This document shows, in pieces, positions 54,976 through 63,092 of a stretch of DNA of 64,000 bases. Positions within the stretch are counted from its first letter, which is position 1; each line of letters begins with the position of its first letter. The notes below the pieces were generated by a model, which ran no database searches, was not told where the DNA came from, and worked only from the letters and a program-made list of their open reading frames with translations. The translations under genes were made by a program, and so were the position numbers. This DNA is from Cyanobacteria bacterium TGS_CYA1 (GTDB lineage: Bacteria; Cyanobacteriota; Vampirovibrionia; Obscuribacterales; Obscuribacteraceae): the NCBI GenBank assembly GCA_026129135.1, contig JAHCIQ010000002.1, positions 124,001-188,000 on the forward strand, read 5' to 3'.

Positions 54976-55212
54976 ATGAAAATAACTAATTCTAGTGATT
55001 TTGGTGAAATTATCCGTCAAACTCGCCGCAGTCAAAAACTGCGTCAAAAGGATTTGGCGGCTGCAAGTGGATGTAGTGAAAAATTCATTGTTGATTTGGA
55101 AAAAGGCAAACCTACCTGCGAGTTACAAAAAGCACTACACATTGCCCTAATGCTAGGCATCCAGATTGGCGCCAAGCTACCCGGAGACACAAGTCTTGGC
55201 GCGAACAAATGA
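54976..55212 (+). CDS. hipB: HipB-like antitoxin, XRE-type DNA-binding protein
   Basis: 78 aa. XRE helix-turn-helix at about 8-62 (IRQTRRSQKLRQKDLAAASG, FIVDLEKGKPT). The short C-terminal tail has the length of HipB antitoxins. It represses its own promoter through palindromes and neutralises HipA. GGTGAAAG lies upstream of the ATG. The stop TGA overlaps the hipA ATG by 4 bp, the usual coupled TA order. Confidence 0.9.
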   Translation: MKITNSSDFGEIIRQTRRSQKLRQKDLAAASGCSEKFIVDLEKGKPTCELQKALHIALMLGIQIGAKLPGDTSLGANK

Positions 55213-56465
55213 AGAAATCCCTCAATGTCTATCTCTCCGGGAAGCTAACAGGCTTCTTGTCTTTAACTGGAGCTATGTCATTCAAATATGCAGAAAGTGC
55301 TAAGCGGCGTTTATCACTCAGTATGCCAGTGAGAGAAGAATCCTATAAAAACAAAAATTGCGAAGCTTATTTCGGTGGACTTTTGCCCGAGGGGACCAAC
55401 ACGAGAAAAGTGATTGCAAATGCTGTAGGAGCGAATTCAAATAGCAGCTTTAGTTTGCTCGAGAAGATAGGCAATGACTGTGCTGGTGCTGTGATAATTA
55501 CCCCAGATACTGAATCTTCAGATTTGAGCACAATCTTCTCACTCACGGGAGAGGAAATTGCTGACGAGACTCTATATCGCATGATAACTGAACTTCCTCG
55601 AAAGCCTCTGTTTATAGGGGAAGAATTACGAATTTCTCTTGCTGGGGCGCAAAGCAAGGGTGCTCTTTGCTTGATAGACAATAAGCTATGCATGCCAGGT
55701 TTAAATGTTCCGACAACTCATATACTTAAACCTGAAATAGATCATGAAAGCACTCCAGACTCGGTGGAGAACGAATACTTTTGCATTAGCCTAGCGCGCG
55801 CTGTTGGGCTCAATACTCCTGCAGTCCAAATTCGGTCCGTGCATGACGTTAAGTATCTTCTGGTCGAACGCTTTGACAGAATAATACATTCAAACGGACA
55901 AATAGAGCGACTTCATCAGGAAGATTTTTGCCAAGCATTAGGTGTGGTATCTACAAAAAAATATCAAACAGATGGCGGACCTTCGCTAAAAGATTGCTTC
56001 GATTTAGTCGAAAGAACGAGCTTCCCTGCCAGAGAAAAAATAGAACTTCTCAAGCGAGTAATTTTTAACTACGTCGTTGGGAACGCAGATTCTCATGCAA
56101 AGAATTTTGCACTTTTGCATTTGGACGAAAATTACGTCGAGCTGGCACCTGCATACGATATTCTATCAACCGCAATATATCCAAAGTTAACTAGAAATCT
56201 GGCGATGGCAATAGGTGGAGAGTCGGAATTAGATTCGATAGGAGCCAGGAATTGGGAAAGATTTTCAAAATTGATAGAAATAAAGCCAGGAGATTTTAAG
56301 CGAATAGCAGTTGAACTAACTAAGCAAATAACAAAGCAACTTCCTGCCCTAAAGGCAAATATGCATGAAACGCATTTGTGGAACGATAGTTGCGACCTGA
56401 TTTATTCTCTTGTGAATGAAAGAACTGAAAATTTAAATTTAAGCTTAACGAATTTCAAAACCTAG
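55209..56465 (+). CDS. hipA: HipA-like serine/threonine kinase toxin
   Basis: 418 aa. N-terminal subdomain YFGGLLPEG (55-63) and NSSFSLLEKIGNDCAGAV. Autophosphorylation-loop Ser143 lies in RISLAGAQSKG, corresponding to Ser150 of E. coli HipA. The catalytic Asp294 is in GNADSHAKN and the metal-binding Asp317 in APAYDILS. All required residues are intact, so it is probably an active kinase. HipA of E. coli phosphorylates glutamyl-tRNA synthetase and causes dormancy; the target here is unknown. No transposase is nearby. Confidence 0.93.
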   Translation: MKKSLNVYLSGKLTGFLSLTGAMSFKYAESAKRRLSLSMPVREESYKNKNCEAYFGGLLPEGTNTRKVIANAVGANSNSSFSLLEKIGNDCAGAVIITPDTESSDLSTIFSLTGEEIADETLYRMITELPRKPLFIGEELRISLAGAQSKGALCLIDNKLCMPGLNVPTTHILKPEIDHESTPDSVENEYFCISLARAVGLNTPAVQIRSVHDVKYLLVERFDRIIHSNGQIERLHQEDFCQALGVVSTKKYQTDGGPSLKDCFDLVERTSFPAREKIELLKRVIFNYVVGNADSHAKNFALLHLDENYVELAPAYDILSTAIYPKLTRNLAMAIGGESELDSIGARNWERFSKLIEIKPGDFKRIAVELTKQITKQLPALKANMHETHLWNDSCDLIYSLVNERTENLNLSLTNFKT

Positions 56466-56493
56466 TTCACAAAAATCCGATAACGTTCGTTTA

Positions 56494-56512
56494 AAAGCTC
56501 TGCGTGAGCTTT
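56494..56512. terminator. Bidirectional hairpin between hipA and the 996-aa gene
   Basis: AAAGCTC (56494-56500) pairs with GAGCTTT (56506-56512), a 7-bp stem with a 5-nt loop. On the minus strand it is followed by TAAACG and on the plus strand by CAACT, so the T-run is weak. Confidence 0.45.
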
Positions 56513-56515
56513 CAA

Positions 56516-59506
56516 CTATTGTTCCTGCAATTTCTTCAGACTTTCAATCGCCTGCAAATCATCAGATTTTAGCTCGCGCAAACGACCTTTGATAGCACTT
56601 TGCACCTGGTTGGATTGGGGTCCAAAATAGCTTTTCATTTCGCTCAGAGCTTTGTTAAATTCAGTTTCTGATTCTTTCATCAAAACATCTTTGCGACTCG
56701 AGTCACGATTAGCTACTCTAAGCAACGTTAAAGAGAGTGCAAGCCGTTCCTGACAAATAATTTTTTTGTCTGGTTTTGCGTTTGCTTCGAGTTTGCTCAG
56801 CACATCACGCTGAAAACTTATCGCTTTGTCAAATTCGTTATTTTGGATAAAAGCGCGGATGAGTGAATCAAAAGAAGAAAGGTTATAAGAGAAACGGTCT
56901 TCCGATTCATGCTTTTGTGCCATCAGATCAGCATATTTTCGAAGTCCCAATTCGGCTAAATCGAATCGCTTTTTCATAATCTGATACGAAGCTGCCGAAG
57001 CCAGTTGCATTGAAGCGCGAGAAACATCTACTGGTTTTGCATTGTCGAAATAAGTAAGCGCTTGCTTGAATGCACGTTCTGCCTCTTGCTGCTGATCAGC
57101 CTCGATATAAGCTCGACTCAGATTGAGTGCTTCTTGCACGAGCCTGAAATTAGGTTCTTTCGAAGCAATCATATTGTTTAGTTTTTCGCGTTGTAGCCTT
57201 GCTATTTCTGCTTTGTCGCGATTGGCTCTAGCAGTTTCAATTTGAGCATCTAGCGAAGCTGAATTATTCGCTCCGGTCGCATTTCTTCTGGTTGAATTGC
57301 TTCTGCCTTGTCTAGACTCTTCTATAGCTTTGGCAATTTTGTTTGCCAGTTCGTTTTTGTCACTGCCCATAGTGCGCAATGTAAGTGTATTCATTGCCAT
57401 TGAATCTAGGCCATTTTTTGTTTTTTCATCCAACAGAAGAATAACTTTTATCAGAGTTTCTTCCATTTTTGGATTTTGTTGAAAAAATTCGCTCTGTGTG
57501 CGCACTGGTCCTATCATAGTGAATCCGGCACTTCGCGTGTTTCTATCGAGTTCATCGATCGATTTTAAATCAGCAAGTATTTTGGTTAGGACCTCATTTG
57601 TTTTGATAGCATTTTTTTGTTTGGCATAAGCACCAAAAAGATTTACTTCATTTTGAACTAGCTCGGACGCAGATAAATTCGTGCGCGAATTCAAGCGCTC
57701 TTCCAGTCGTTTTATATGGTCGGCTAATTGAGCTTCGTCTTTATCTTTCAGTTCTGCTTTTAGTTTGTCAGCTTCAGTTGTTTTCTTTGCCTGTTCAAGT
57801 ACGTTCAAATAGCTTCGGCGTAGCGAATCTGCATGATGCGAGGTGCTTCGATCTTGAGAAGACTCGAGCATGGCAATTGTTTCTTTGTATAGATTGGCTG
57901 TTTGCTCAAATTGACCTGCTGATTGCATGGTGCGTACCAGTTGAGTAAAGGCGAAATAGTCGAACCTTGGTTCGGCTTTCAATTTGAGTTTGTAGCCAAG
58001 ACGGGCACAATCTGCTGCTAGAATCAACTGCGAACTTGATGCAGGGTCGTTATATCGTCTGTATCGTGTAGTGTGACTTTCATTCATCAAAGTATCGGCA
58101 GCCCTGCGCGCATCTTGATCGCGCGAGCTTCTTGAATCGTCAGTTGGCAAAGACTTGTAGTTGTCGACTATCGATTCTATGCGATCTAATTTGGATTCTT
58201 GAATTTTTGAATCAGATGTATTTTGTATCATCATAAGCAAAACTGGTATCAGTGTGACACTGTTTTTTCCTTGCGATTTTTCCAGATAGCGATTTGCTTC
58301 TGTCAGTGTTTTATCGCAAGCGACAGTGTCTTTCATAGACTTTTGTGCTGATGCAAGCTTTGTGTAAATCTGGGCTGTGCGACCTGCGTTTTCTTTAGAT
58401 TTAAGCGCTTGGGTAAGCATTTGCTTGTAATAATTCAAAGCATCGTTTTTCTGCCCTGCGCTCAAATAGAAATCGGCTAGTGCTTGAATGGTATCCAATT
58501 CTAGATTGAGTGAAATACCTTTTGTGCTTTTTGCCATGTTATATGTTTCAAGCAAAAGATATTCGCGACAAGAAAAGTTTTCGTTACCTCGCGCCAGCTG
58601 GGATGAAGTTTGCGTAGTGCTTTTGATTAAACTTTCTTTTTCTGGTAATTGCAGCCTGGAAAGCAAGTTTTTAACTTTTTCAAATCGTGCTTTTCCCTGC
58701 TCTAGATCTGAAATGCGTAAGAAATATTTTGCTTCGTTTAAATATGATTGAGCGGCTGCAAGAAAATTTTCTTGCTTCATATACGTTTTGCTAAGTTCTT
58801 CGATTTCTTTGATATCTGTTTTGTCGTCTCGGTCACGGTCAAAAGGTCTAAAAGCAGATGGACGTGCTCGAATCGCGCTGTATATGCTTGCTATGTCGCT
58901 ATCGAATTTTCGATCTTTGGACGAATACGCAACAGGTTCAGGTTCTCTCTGACGAGCCATTCTTTTTTGGATATGGGAAATATCTTCTGCTCTTGCCGGG
59001 ACGTTTCCAATTACGTTTCCAATATTGATACCACCCACTCCACCTATTGATTGACCTTCTGGAGTTTGCACCACATATAGTTTGCGCTTGTAATTGCCTT
59101 CGACCAGTTCTTTAAAAGGCAGTGTTAGTTTTATGTATCCCGACTCTAAGGACGGCACTTTTCCAAAGTTGAGCGTGCGAACATCTTTCAATGCCTTGCG
59201 CTCGGGCGAATCTGCCTTGATTGTTGCACCAGGATCTCTGTAAGTGAATCCGTGAATAGAGCCATCCAGGCTCAAGGCAAGTGTAATGATGCTATCGGGG
59301 TCAAGCTTGATCTCTTTTAGGGCGGTTGCAAGTTTTGCCAGTGCTTGCGACTCGTATTTTTCTAATTTGTCTAAAACAGTTTCTTGATGCAGGATATTTT
59401 CATTAGATACAACATCTAATTTGTACGCCATAGACTGTGGCGTAGCTATTGAAAGTGCGCCAAGCATCGATAGAATGCTTGAAAGCGCCAGATTTTTTTT
59501 CATCAA
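56516..59506 (-). CDS. Large exported helical-repeat protein of unknown function
   Basis: 996 aa. A signal peptide (SSILSMLGALSIATPQSMA) ends near residue 27. Residues 30-145 contain a TonB-C-like pattern (ALKEIKLDPDSIITLALSL, SGYIKLTLPFKELV). After it come many helical hairpins of TPR type (LADFYLSAGQKNDALNYYKQML, FTQLVRTMQSAGQFEQTANLY, LSRAYIEADQQQEAERAFKQA). No enzyme motif is seen. Periplasmic scaffold is the likely class. It overlaps the ndh stop by 4 bp (ATGA), so both come from one transcript. It is the longest exported gene of this window. Confidence 0.8.
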   Translation of the reverse strand: MMKKNLALSSILSMLGALSIATPQSMAYKLDVVSNENILHQETVLDKLEKYESQALAKLATALKEIKLDPDSIITLALSLDGSIHGFTYRDPGATIKADSPERKALKDVRTLNFGKVPSLESGYIKLTLPFKELVEGNYKRKLYVVQTPEGQSIGGVGGINIGNVIGNVPARAEDISHIQKRMARQREPEPVAYSSKDRKFDSDIASIYSAIRARPSAFRPFDRDRDDKTDIKEIEELSKTYMKQENFLAAAQSYLNEAKYFLRISDLEQGKARFEKVKNLLSRLQLPEKESLIKSTTQTSSQLARGNENFSCREYLLLETYNMAKSTKGISLNLELDTIQALADFYLSAGQKNDALNYYKQMLTQALKSKENAGRTAQIYTKLASAQKSMKDTVACDKTLTEANRYLEKSQGKNSVTLIPVLLMMIQNTSDSKIQESKLDRIESIVDNYKSLPTDDSRSSRDQDARRAADTLMNESHTTRYRRYNDPASSSQLILAADCARLGYKLKLKAEPRFDYFAFTQLVRTMQSAGQFEQTANLYKETIAMLESSQDRSTSHHADSLRRSYLNVLEQAKKTTEADKLKAELKDKDEAQLADHIKRLEERLNSRTNLSASELVQNEVNLFGAYAKQKNAIKTNEVLTKILADLKSIDELDRNTRSAGFTMIGPVRTQSEFFQQNPKMEETLIKVILLLDEKTKNGLDSMAMNTLTLRTMGSDKNELANKIAKAIEESRQGRSNSTRRNATGANNSASLDAQIETARANRDKAEIARLQREKLNNMIASKEPNFRLVQEALNLSRAYIEADQQQEAERAFKQALTYFDNAKPVDVSRASMQLASAASYQIMKKRFDLAELGLRKYADLMAQKHESEDRFSYNLSSFDSLIRAFIQNNEFDKAISFQRDVLSKLEANAKPDKKIICQERLALSLTLLRVANRDSSRKDVLMKESETEFNKALSEMKSYFGPQSNQVQSAIKGRLRELKSDDLQAIESLKKLQEQ

Positions 59507-60822
59507 TTTTTACCCGTTGTGTCATCCGGACACTCGGGTGCTCCTGCAAGCATCCTGTGCCCTGTAATCAACCTGGAACCCCGTTCATAGGTAAGAAAAG
59601 ACCACATCCAGTTGGTTAAAACTACCAGTCTGTTTCTAAAACCTATAAGCAACATTATATGTATAAATAGCCAGGCTAGCCACGCCACAAAACCGGTCAA
59701 TTTCATTTTGCCGAAGTCGGCCACTGCCGCAGATCGACCGATTGTAGCCAGAGTGCCCCGGTCTGTGTAAACGAATTTGCGGCGCGGATTATTTGACAAA
59801 TCATTTCTTATGTAATCGGCTACTGCTTTTCCTTGCTGCATGGCCACTGGTGCAAGACCAGGCAAAGGCTTTCCATCGGGTCCGGTGAAATTGGCGATAT
59901 CGCCAATTGCAAAAATGTTTTTGTGATCTTCAAGACTCAGATCCGCTTGCACCATCAATCGTCCGGCACGGTCCTGATTTGGTTTGGGACTTATTTTATT
60001 AACTAAAGGCACGGGTGCTACGCCTGCGCACCACAAAACAGTTTCGCTTGCGATGAATTCTCCGCCTTCCAGATGAACGCCTTCGCCGTCGATGCCCTGT
60101 ACTTTTACGCCTACGCGCACTTCTACTCCCATTGAAATCAGTTCGTCTCTGGCTTTAGCCGACAATTCGTCCACGAAAGGCGGAAGCACTTTAGGCAATC
60201 CTTCAAGCAGGATGACACGCGCAGATTTTGGATTGATGCGTCTGAAGTCTTTGGCCAGGGCAAAACGAGCAATTTCGGCTAGCGAACCGGCTAATTCTAC
60301 GCCGGTGGGTCCAGCGCCGATGACCACGAATGTCAGTAGTTGTTTTTGACGCTCCGGATTGCTTGCATGTTCGGCTTCTTCAAAGGCAAGCAAAGTCCGC
60401 CTGCGAATTTCCAGCGCGTCGTCGATGTCTTTGAGACCAACGGCATATTGTGCCCAGTCGGCGTGGCCATAAAAATTGGTCTGGGCGCCTGCTGCGATGA
60501 CCAGGTAGTCGAAATTGATTGAGCCAATAGATGTTTGCAATACCTTTTCATCCAGATTGCAAGATTGCACTTCGGCTAGAACCACTTCTGTATTGGTTTG
60601 ATCACGCAGAATGGAGCGAATGGGGCAGGCAATTTCGCCTGGAGCCAGACCTGCCATCGCTACTTGATAAAGCAAAGGTTGGAAAAGATGATGGTTAGTG
60701 CGATCCACCACGGTAATCTGAACCGGAGCATCGCGTAAATCTTTTGCTGCTGACAGACCGCCAAAACCGGCGCCGATTATGACGACTCGAGGCTTCTTGC
60801 TGCTATTATTAGGTCCGTTCAT
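59503..60822 (-). CDS. ndh: Type II NADH:quinone oxidoreductase
   Basis: About 439 aa from ATG 60822. FAD-binding VVIIGAGFGGLSAAK opens it, HHLFQPLLYQVAMAGL is the family motif, and VVIGAGPTGVELAG binds NADH. A later FAIGDIANF fits the FAD site. The C-terminal hydrophobic region (AWLAWLFIHIMLLIGF) anchors it to the membrane. It passes electrons from NADH to quinone without pumping. ATG 60822 is preferred over TTG 60843 because TATACT ends 9 nt before it, again suggesting a leaderless message. The 996-aa gene follows by overlap. Confidence 0.95.
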   Translation of the reverse strand: MNGPNNSSKKPRVVIIGAGFGGLSAAKDLRDAPVQITVVDRTNHHLFQPLLYQVAMAGLAPGEIACPIRSILRDQTNTEVVLAEVQSCNLDEKVLQTSIGSINFDYLVIAAGAQTNFYGHADWAQYAVGLKDIDDALEIRRRTLLAFEEAEHASNPERQKQLLTFVVIGAGPTGVELAGSLAEIARFALAKDFRRINPKSARVILLEGLPKVLPPFVDELSAKARDELISMGVEVRVGVKVQGIDGEGVHLEGGEFIASETVLWCAGVAPVPLVNKISPKPNQDRAGRLMVQADLSLEDHKNIFAIGDIANFTGPDGKPLPGLAPVAMQQGKAVADYIRNDLSNNPRRKFVYTDRGTLATIGRSAAVADFGKMKLTGFVAWLAWLFIHIMLLIGFRNRLVVLTNWMWSFLTYERGSRLITGHRMLAGAPECPDDTTGKN

Positions 60823-60854
60823 ATGGGTAAAAGTATACTCCAACGAGAATCAAA

Positions 60855-62021
60855 GTGATGAAGAGACAAATAGCATGGATTGCTCTTTTTACAGTTTTGC
60901 TTAACAGCACGCCTGTATTGGCCAACAAAATTGATATCAATTACACGCCATTAATGGTATCAAATATGCAACCACCAATTGCAGTGACCGCCGCGGATGG
61001 AAAGAACTATTTAGCCTATGAGCTGCGCCTCACTAATGGTGGCGGATTCGAAGCGAAGCTTAAGACACTCGAAGTCCTTAACGCCGAAAAGCAAGTGATT
61101 AAGACCTATTCTGGCAACGACTTGCTTCAGAATGTGACGGTCGCACGAAAAAGCACTTTGGATTTTAAACCAGGTGATACCGGATTTTGCTGGATAACAT
61201 TTGCGCTCGATTCAAGCTCTATTCCTGCCGAAATTTCGCATCGACTGACATACGTTATTGAAGGGGCAGACAAGCCTGATGCCCCGATTTTGAATTCTGA
61301 AGTTGTGATAGATACAGAAAAGGTCAAAGTCGCTCAGAACGAACTCGTTATTGGACCGCCGCTCACAGGCAAAGGATGGGTTGCAGTTGGTGGTATCGGA
61401 ACTGATACCGGACATCGTCGTGCTCTTTTGAGTTTGAACAACAAATTGTGCCTTTCTCAGCGTTTCGCAAACGATTGGATCAAGCTTGACGAAAATAATA
61501 AAACATCGAACGGTGACAGACGTCAATGTAAAAGCTACCCTTGCTACGAGCAAAAAATCATTTCGGTTGCCGATGGCGAAGTTGTGGATGTAGTCGACCA
61601 GTTCGAAGATCAGATTCCCGATAAGCCCGGCCGAATTAAAATTGCCGATGCTGGCGGAAACTATGCAATAGTCAAGATTGGCGAGAATAAATACGCTTTT
61701 TACGCCCATATGAAAAAAGGCAGTATCAAAGTAAAAATTGGCGATACGCTCACTCGTGGCCAAGAAATAGGACTTGTGGGCAACGCTGGAAATTCGTCGG
61801 GACCGCATCTGCACTTTCATGTTTGCGACAACGCATCGCCTTTATTTGCAAATGGCGTTCCATTTGTAATTGACCAGTTTAATGTTCAGGGAAAATACAA
61901 ATCGGAAGAAGAGTTTTTCAAAGCCGACGAGCAGAACAAAACCCAGGTTATAGTTGGCGAGCTTAAAGGTAAACACGAGAAACAAATGCCGCTTGCAGGA
62001 TTGATTGTTGATTTTCCTTAG
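60855..62021 (+). CDS. Exported M23-like peptidase-fold protein
   Basis: 388 aa. A signal peptide (WIALFTVLLNSTPVLA) ends near residue 23. Residues 30-165 are beta-rich and unknown. The M23/LytM domain covers about 185-345, with GNSSGPHLHFHV supplying the HxH part and YAFYAHMKKG a further His. The first ligand motif differs: instead of HxxxD the protein reads QRFANDWIKLD. It may be a variant subfamily or a non-hydrolytic binder. It is divergent from ndh, with start codons about 30 bp apart. Confidence 0.85.
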   Translation: MMKRQIAWIALFTVLLNSTPVLANKIDINYTPLMVSNMQPPIAVTAADGKNYLAYELRLTNGGGFEAKLKTLEVLNAEKQVIKTYSGNDLLQNVTVARKSTLDFKPGDTGFCWITFALDSSSIPAEISHRLTYVIEGADKPDAPILNSEVVIDTEKVKVAQNELVIGPPLTGKGWVAVGGIGTDTGHRRALLSLNNKLCLSQRFANDWIKLDENNKTSNGDRRQCKSYPCYEQKIISVADGEVVDVVDQFEDQIPDKPGRIKIADAGGNYAIVKIGENKYAFYAHMKKGSIKVKIGDTLTRGQEIGLVGNAGNSSGPHLHFHVCDNASPLFANGVPFVIDQFNVQGKYKSEEEFFKADEQNKTQVIVGELKGKHEKQMPLAGLIVDFP

Positions 62022-62071
62022 GTTGTCAGTAGTGTAAGCTTGTTATTTCCTAATCTGGAAACTGCTCTTAG

Positions 62072-63001
62072 ATGCGAAGACCCATCTTGCTTGACCAGGG
62101 CGGTCATGTAGATGATTTATTAAGCACCTTGCTCCTCTGGCTGTCGCCGGAGGTGGAACTGCAAGCCGTGGGCGTGACTAATGCTGGCTGTTATGCCGAC
62201 CTGGCTTACGAAACGACGCTTAAAATGGCGACCTATCTCAATCTGGAAGGTCCCGAAATAGCTGTAAGCAGTGAAGAAGTTCCCAACCCTTTTCCCATCA
62301 ACTGGCGAGACGACAGTGTTGTCATTAACGATTTGCCTTTATTCGAAGATATTGCTCTGAAAAGACGATATCAAACTGAAAGACCAAGACGAAGCGATAT
62401 CGTATTCAGTGACTGTTTGAAAGCATCTAGAGTTCCAGTGACTATCATTGCAACCGCACCATTGACCAATCTTGCAAAAGTGTTTCGTCAAAACCCAACA
62501 CTTGAAGAAAAAGTGAAAGAGATATACATCATGGGTGGTGCGCTAAAAGTAGAAGGCAACGTAGAACTCGATGAAACTGATGGTAGCGCCGAATGGAACA
62601 CTTATGCCGATCCTTATGCGTTCAAAGCTATTTTAAACAGCAAAATTCCAATCAAATTACACTCACTTGATTTAACCAATCAACTGCCTGTCACCGAAGA
62701 TTTTCTCAGACGTCTTGAAGAACAATCAGTAAAATCGAAAGCTTCGAAACTGGCTTCGCGACTATGGCAACTGGTGAGCGGCAAAGGTTTTCAATATTAT
62801 TTTTGGGACACGAGTACTGCTGCTGCAATTATCGAACCGTCGCTTTTCAAATATAAAACTGTAAAAATTGATGTCACCACAGATGGGGTCAGTCGAGGAA
62901 AAGTTTCGACCAGTTTGTTTGGGCACAAAGTACAACTTGCCAGTGCAGTTGAAAAGAGTTCGGTTGAAAACTTGATTTTGTCTATTTTTTCAATGGTCTA
63001 A
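62072..63001 (+). CDS. Inosine/uridine nucleoside hydrolase-like protein with altered catalytic motif
   Basis: 309 aa. The usual DxDPGxDD motif appears as D8QGGHVDD15: Asp8, Asp14 and Asp15 remain, but the second Asp (D10 in the family) is Gly. Other family landmarks are VGVTNAG (Asn37), IYIMGGAL and EWNTYADPYAF. The late HD pair reads WD (245-246). Fold and pocket are probably kept, but activity on ribonucleosides is uncertain. The start ATG sits 50 bp after the M23-like gene; the two are likely co-transcribed. A terminator follows. Confidence 0.8.
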   Translation: MRRPILLDQGGHVDDLLSTLLLWLSPEVELQAVGVTNAGCYADLAYETTLKMATYLNLEGPEIAVSSEEVPNPFPINWRDDSVVINDLPLFEDIALKRRYQTERPRRSDIVFSDCLKASRVPVTIIATAPLTNLAKVFRQNPTLEEKVKEIYIMGGALKVEGNVELDETDGSAEWNTYADPYAFKAILNSKIPIKLHSLDLTNQLPVTEDFLRRLEEQSVKSKASKLASRLWQLVSGKGFQYYFWDTSTAAAIIEPSLFKYKTVKIDVTTDGVSRGKVSTSLFGHKVQLASAVEKSSVENLILSIFSMV

Positions 63002-63044
63002 ATCTGACCGGTAACTAAAACCAGTTTCAAATCTATATAACGAT

Positions 63045-63071
63045 GGCATTAAAGCTTTAAGCCTTCTTTTT
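63045..63071 (+). terminator. Rho-independent terminator after the nucleoside hydrolase-like gene
   Basis: GGC-A-TTAA-AGCT-TTAA-GCC (63045-63063) folds as a stem with one bulged A and is followed by TTCTTTTT. Confidence 0.65.
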
Positions 63072-63092
63072 ATGGAGATTAAATCGGAGCTT

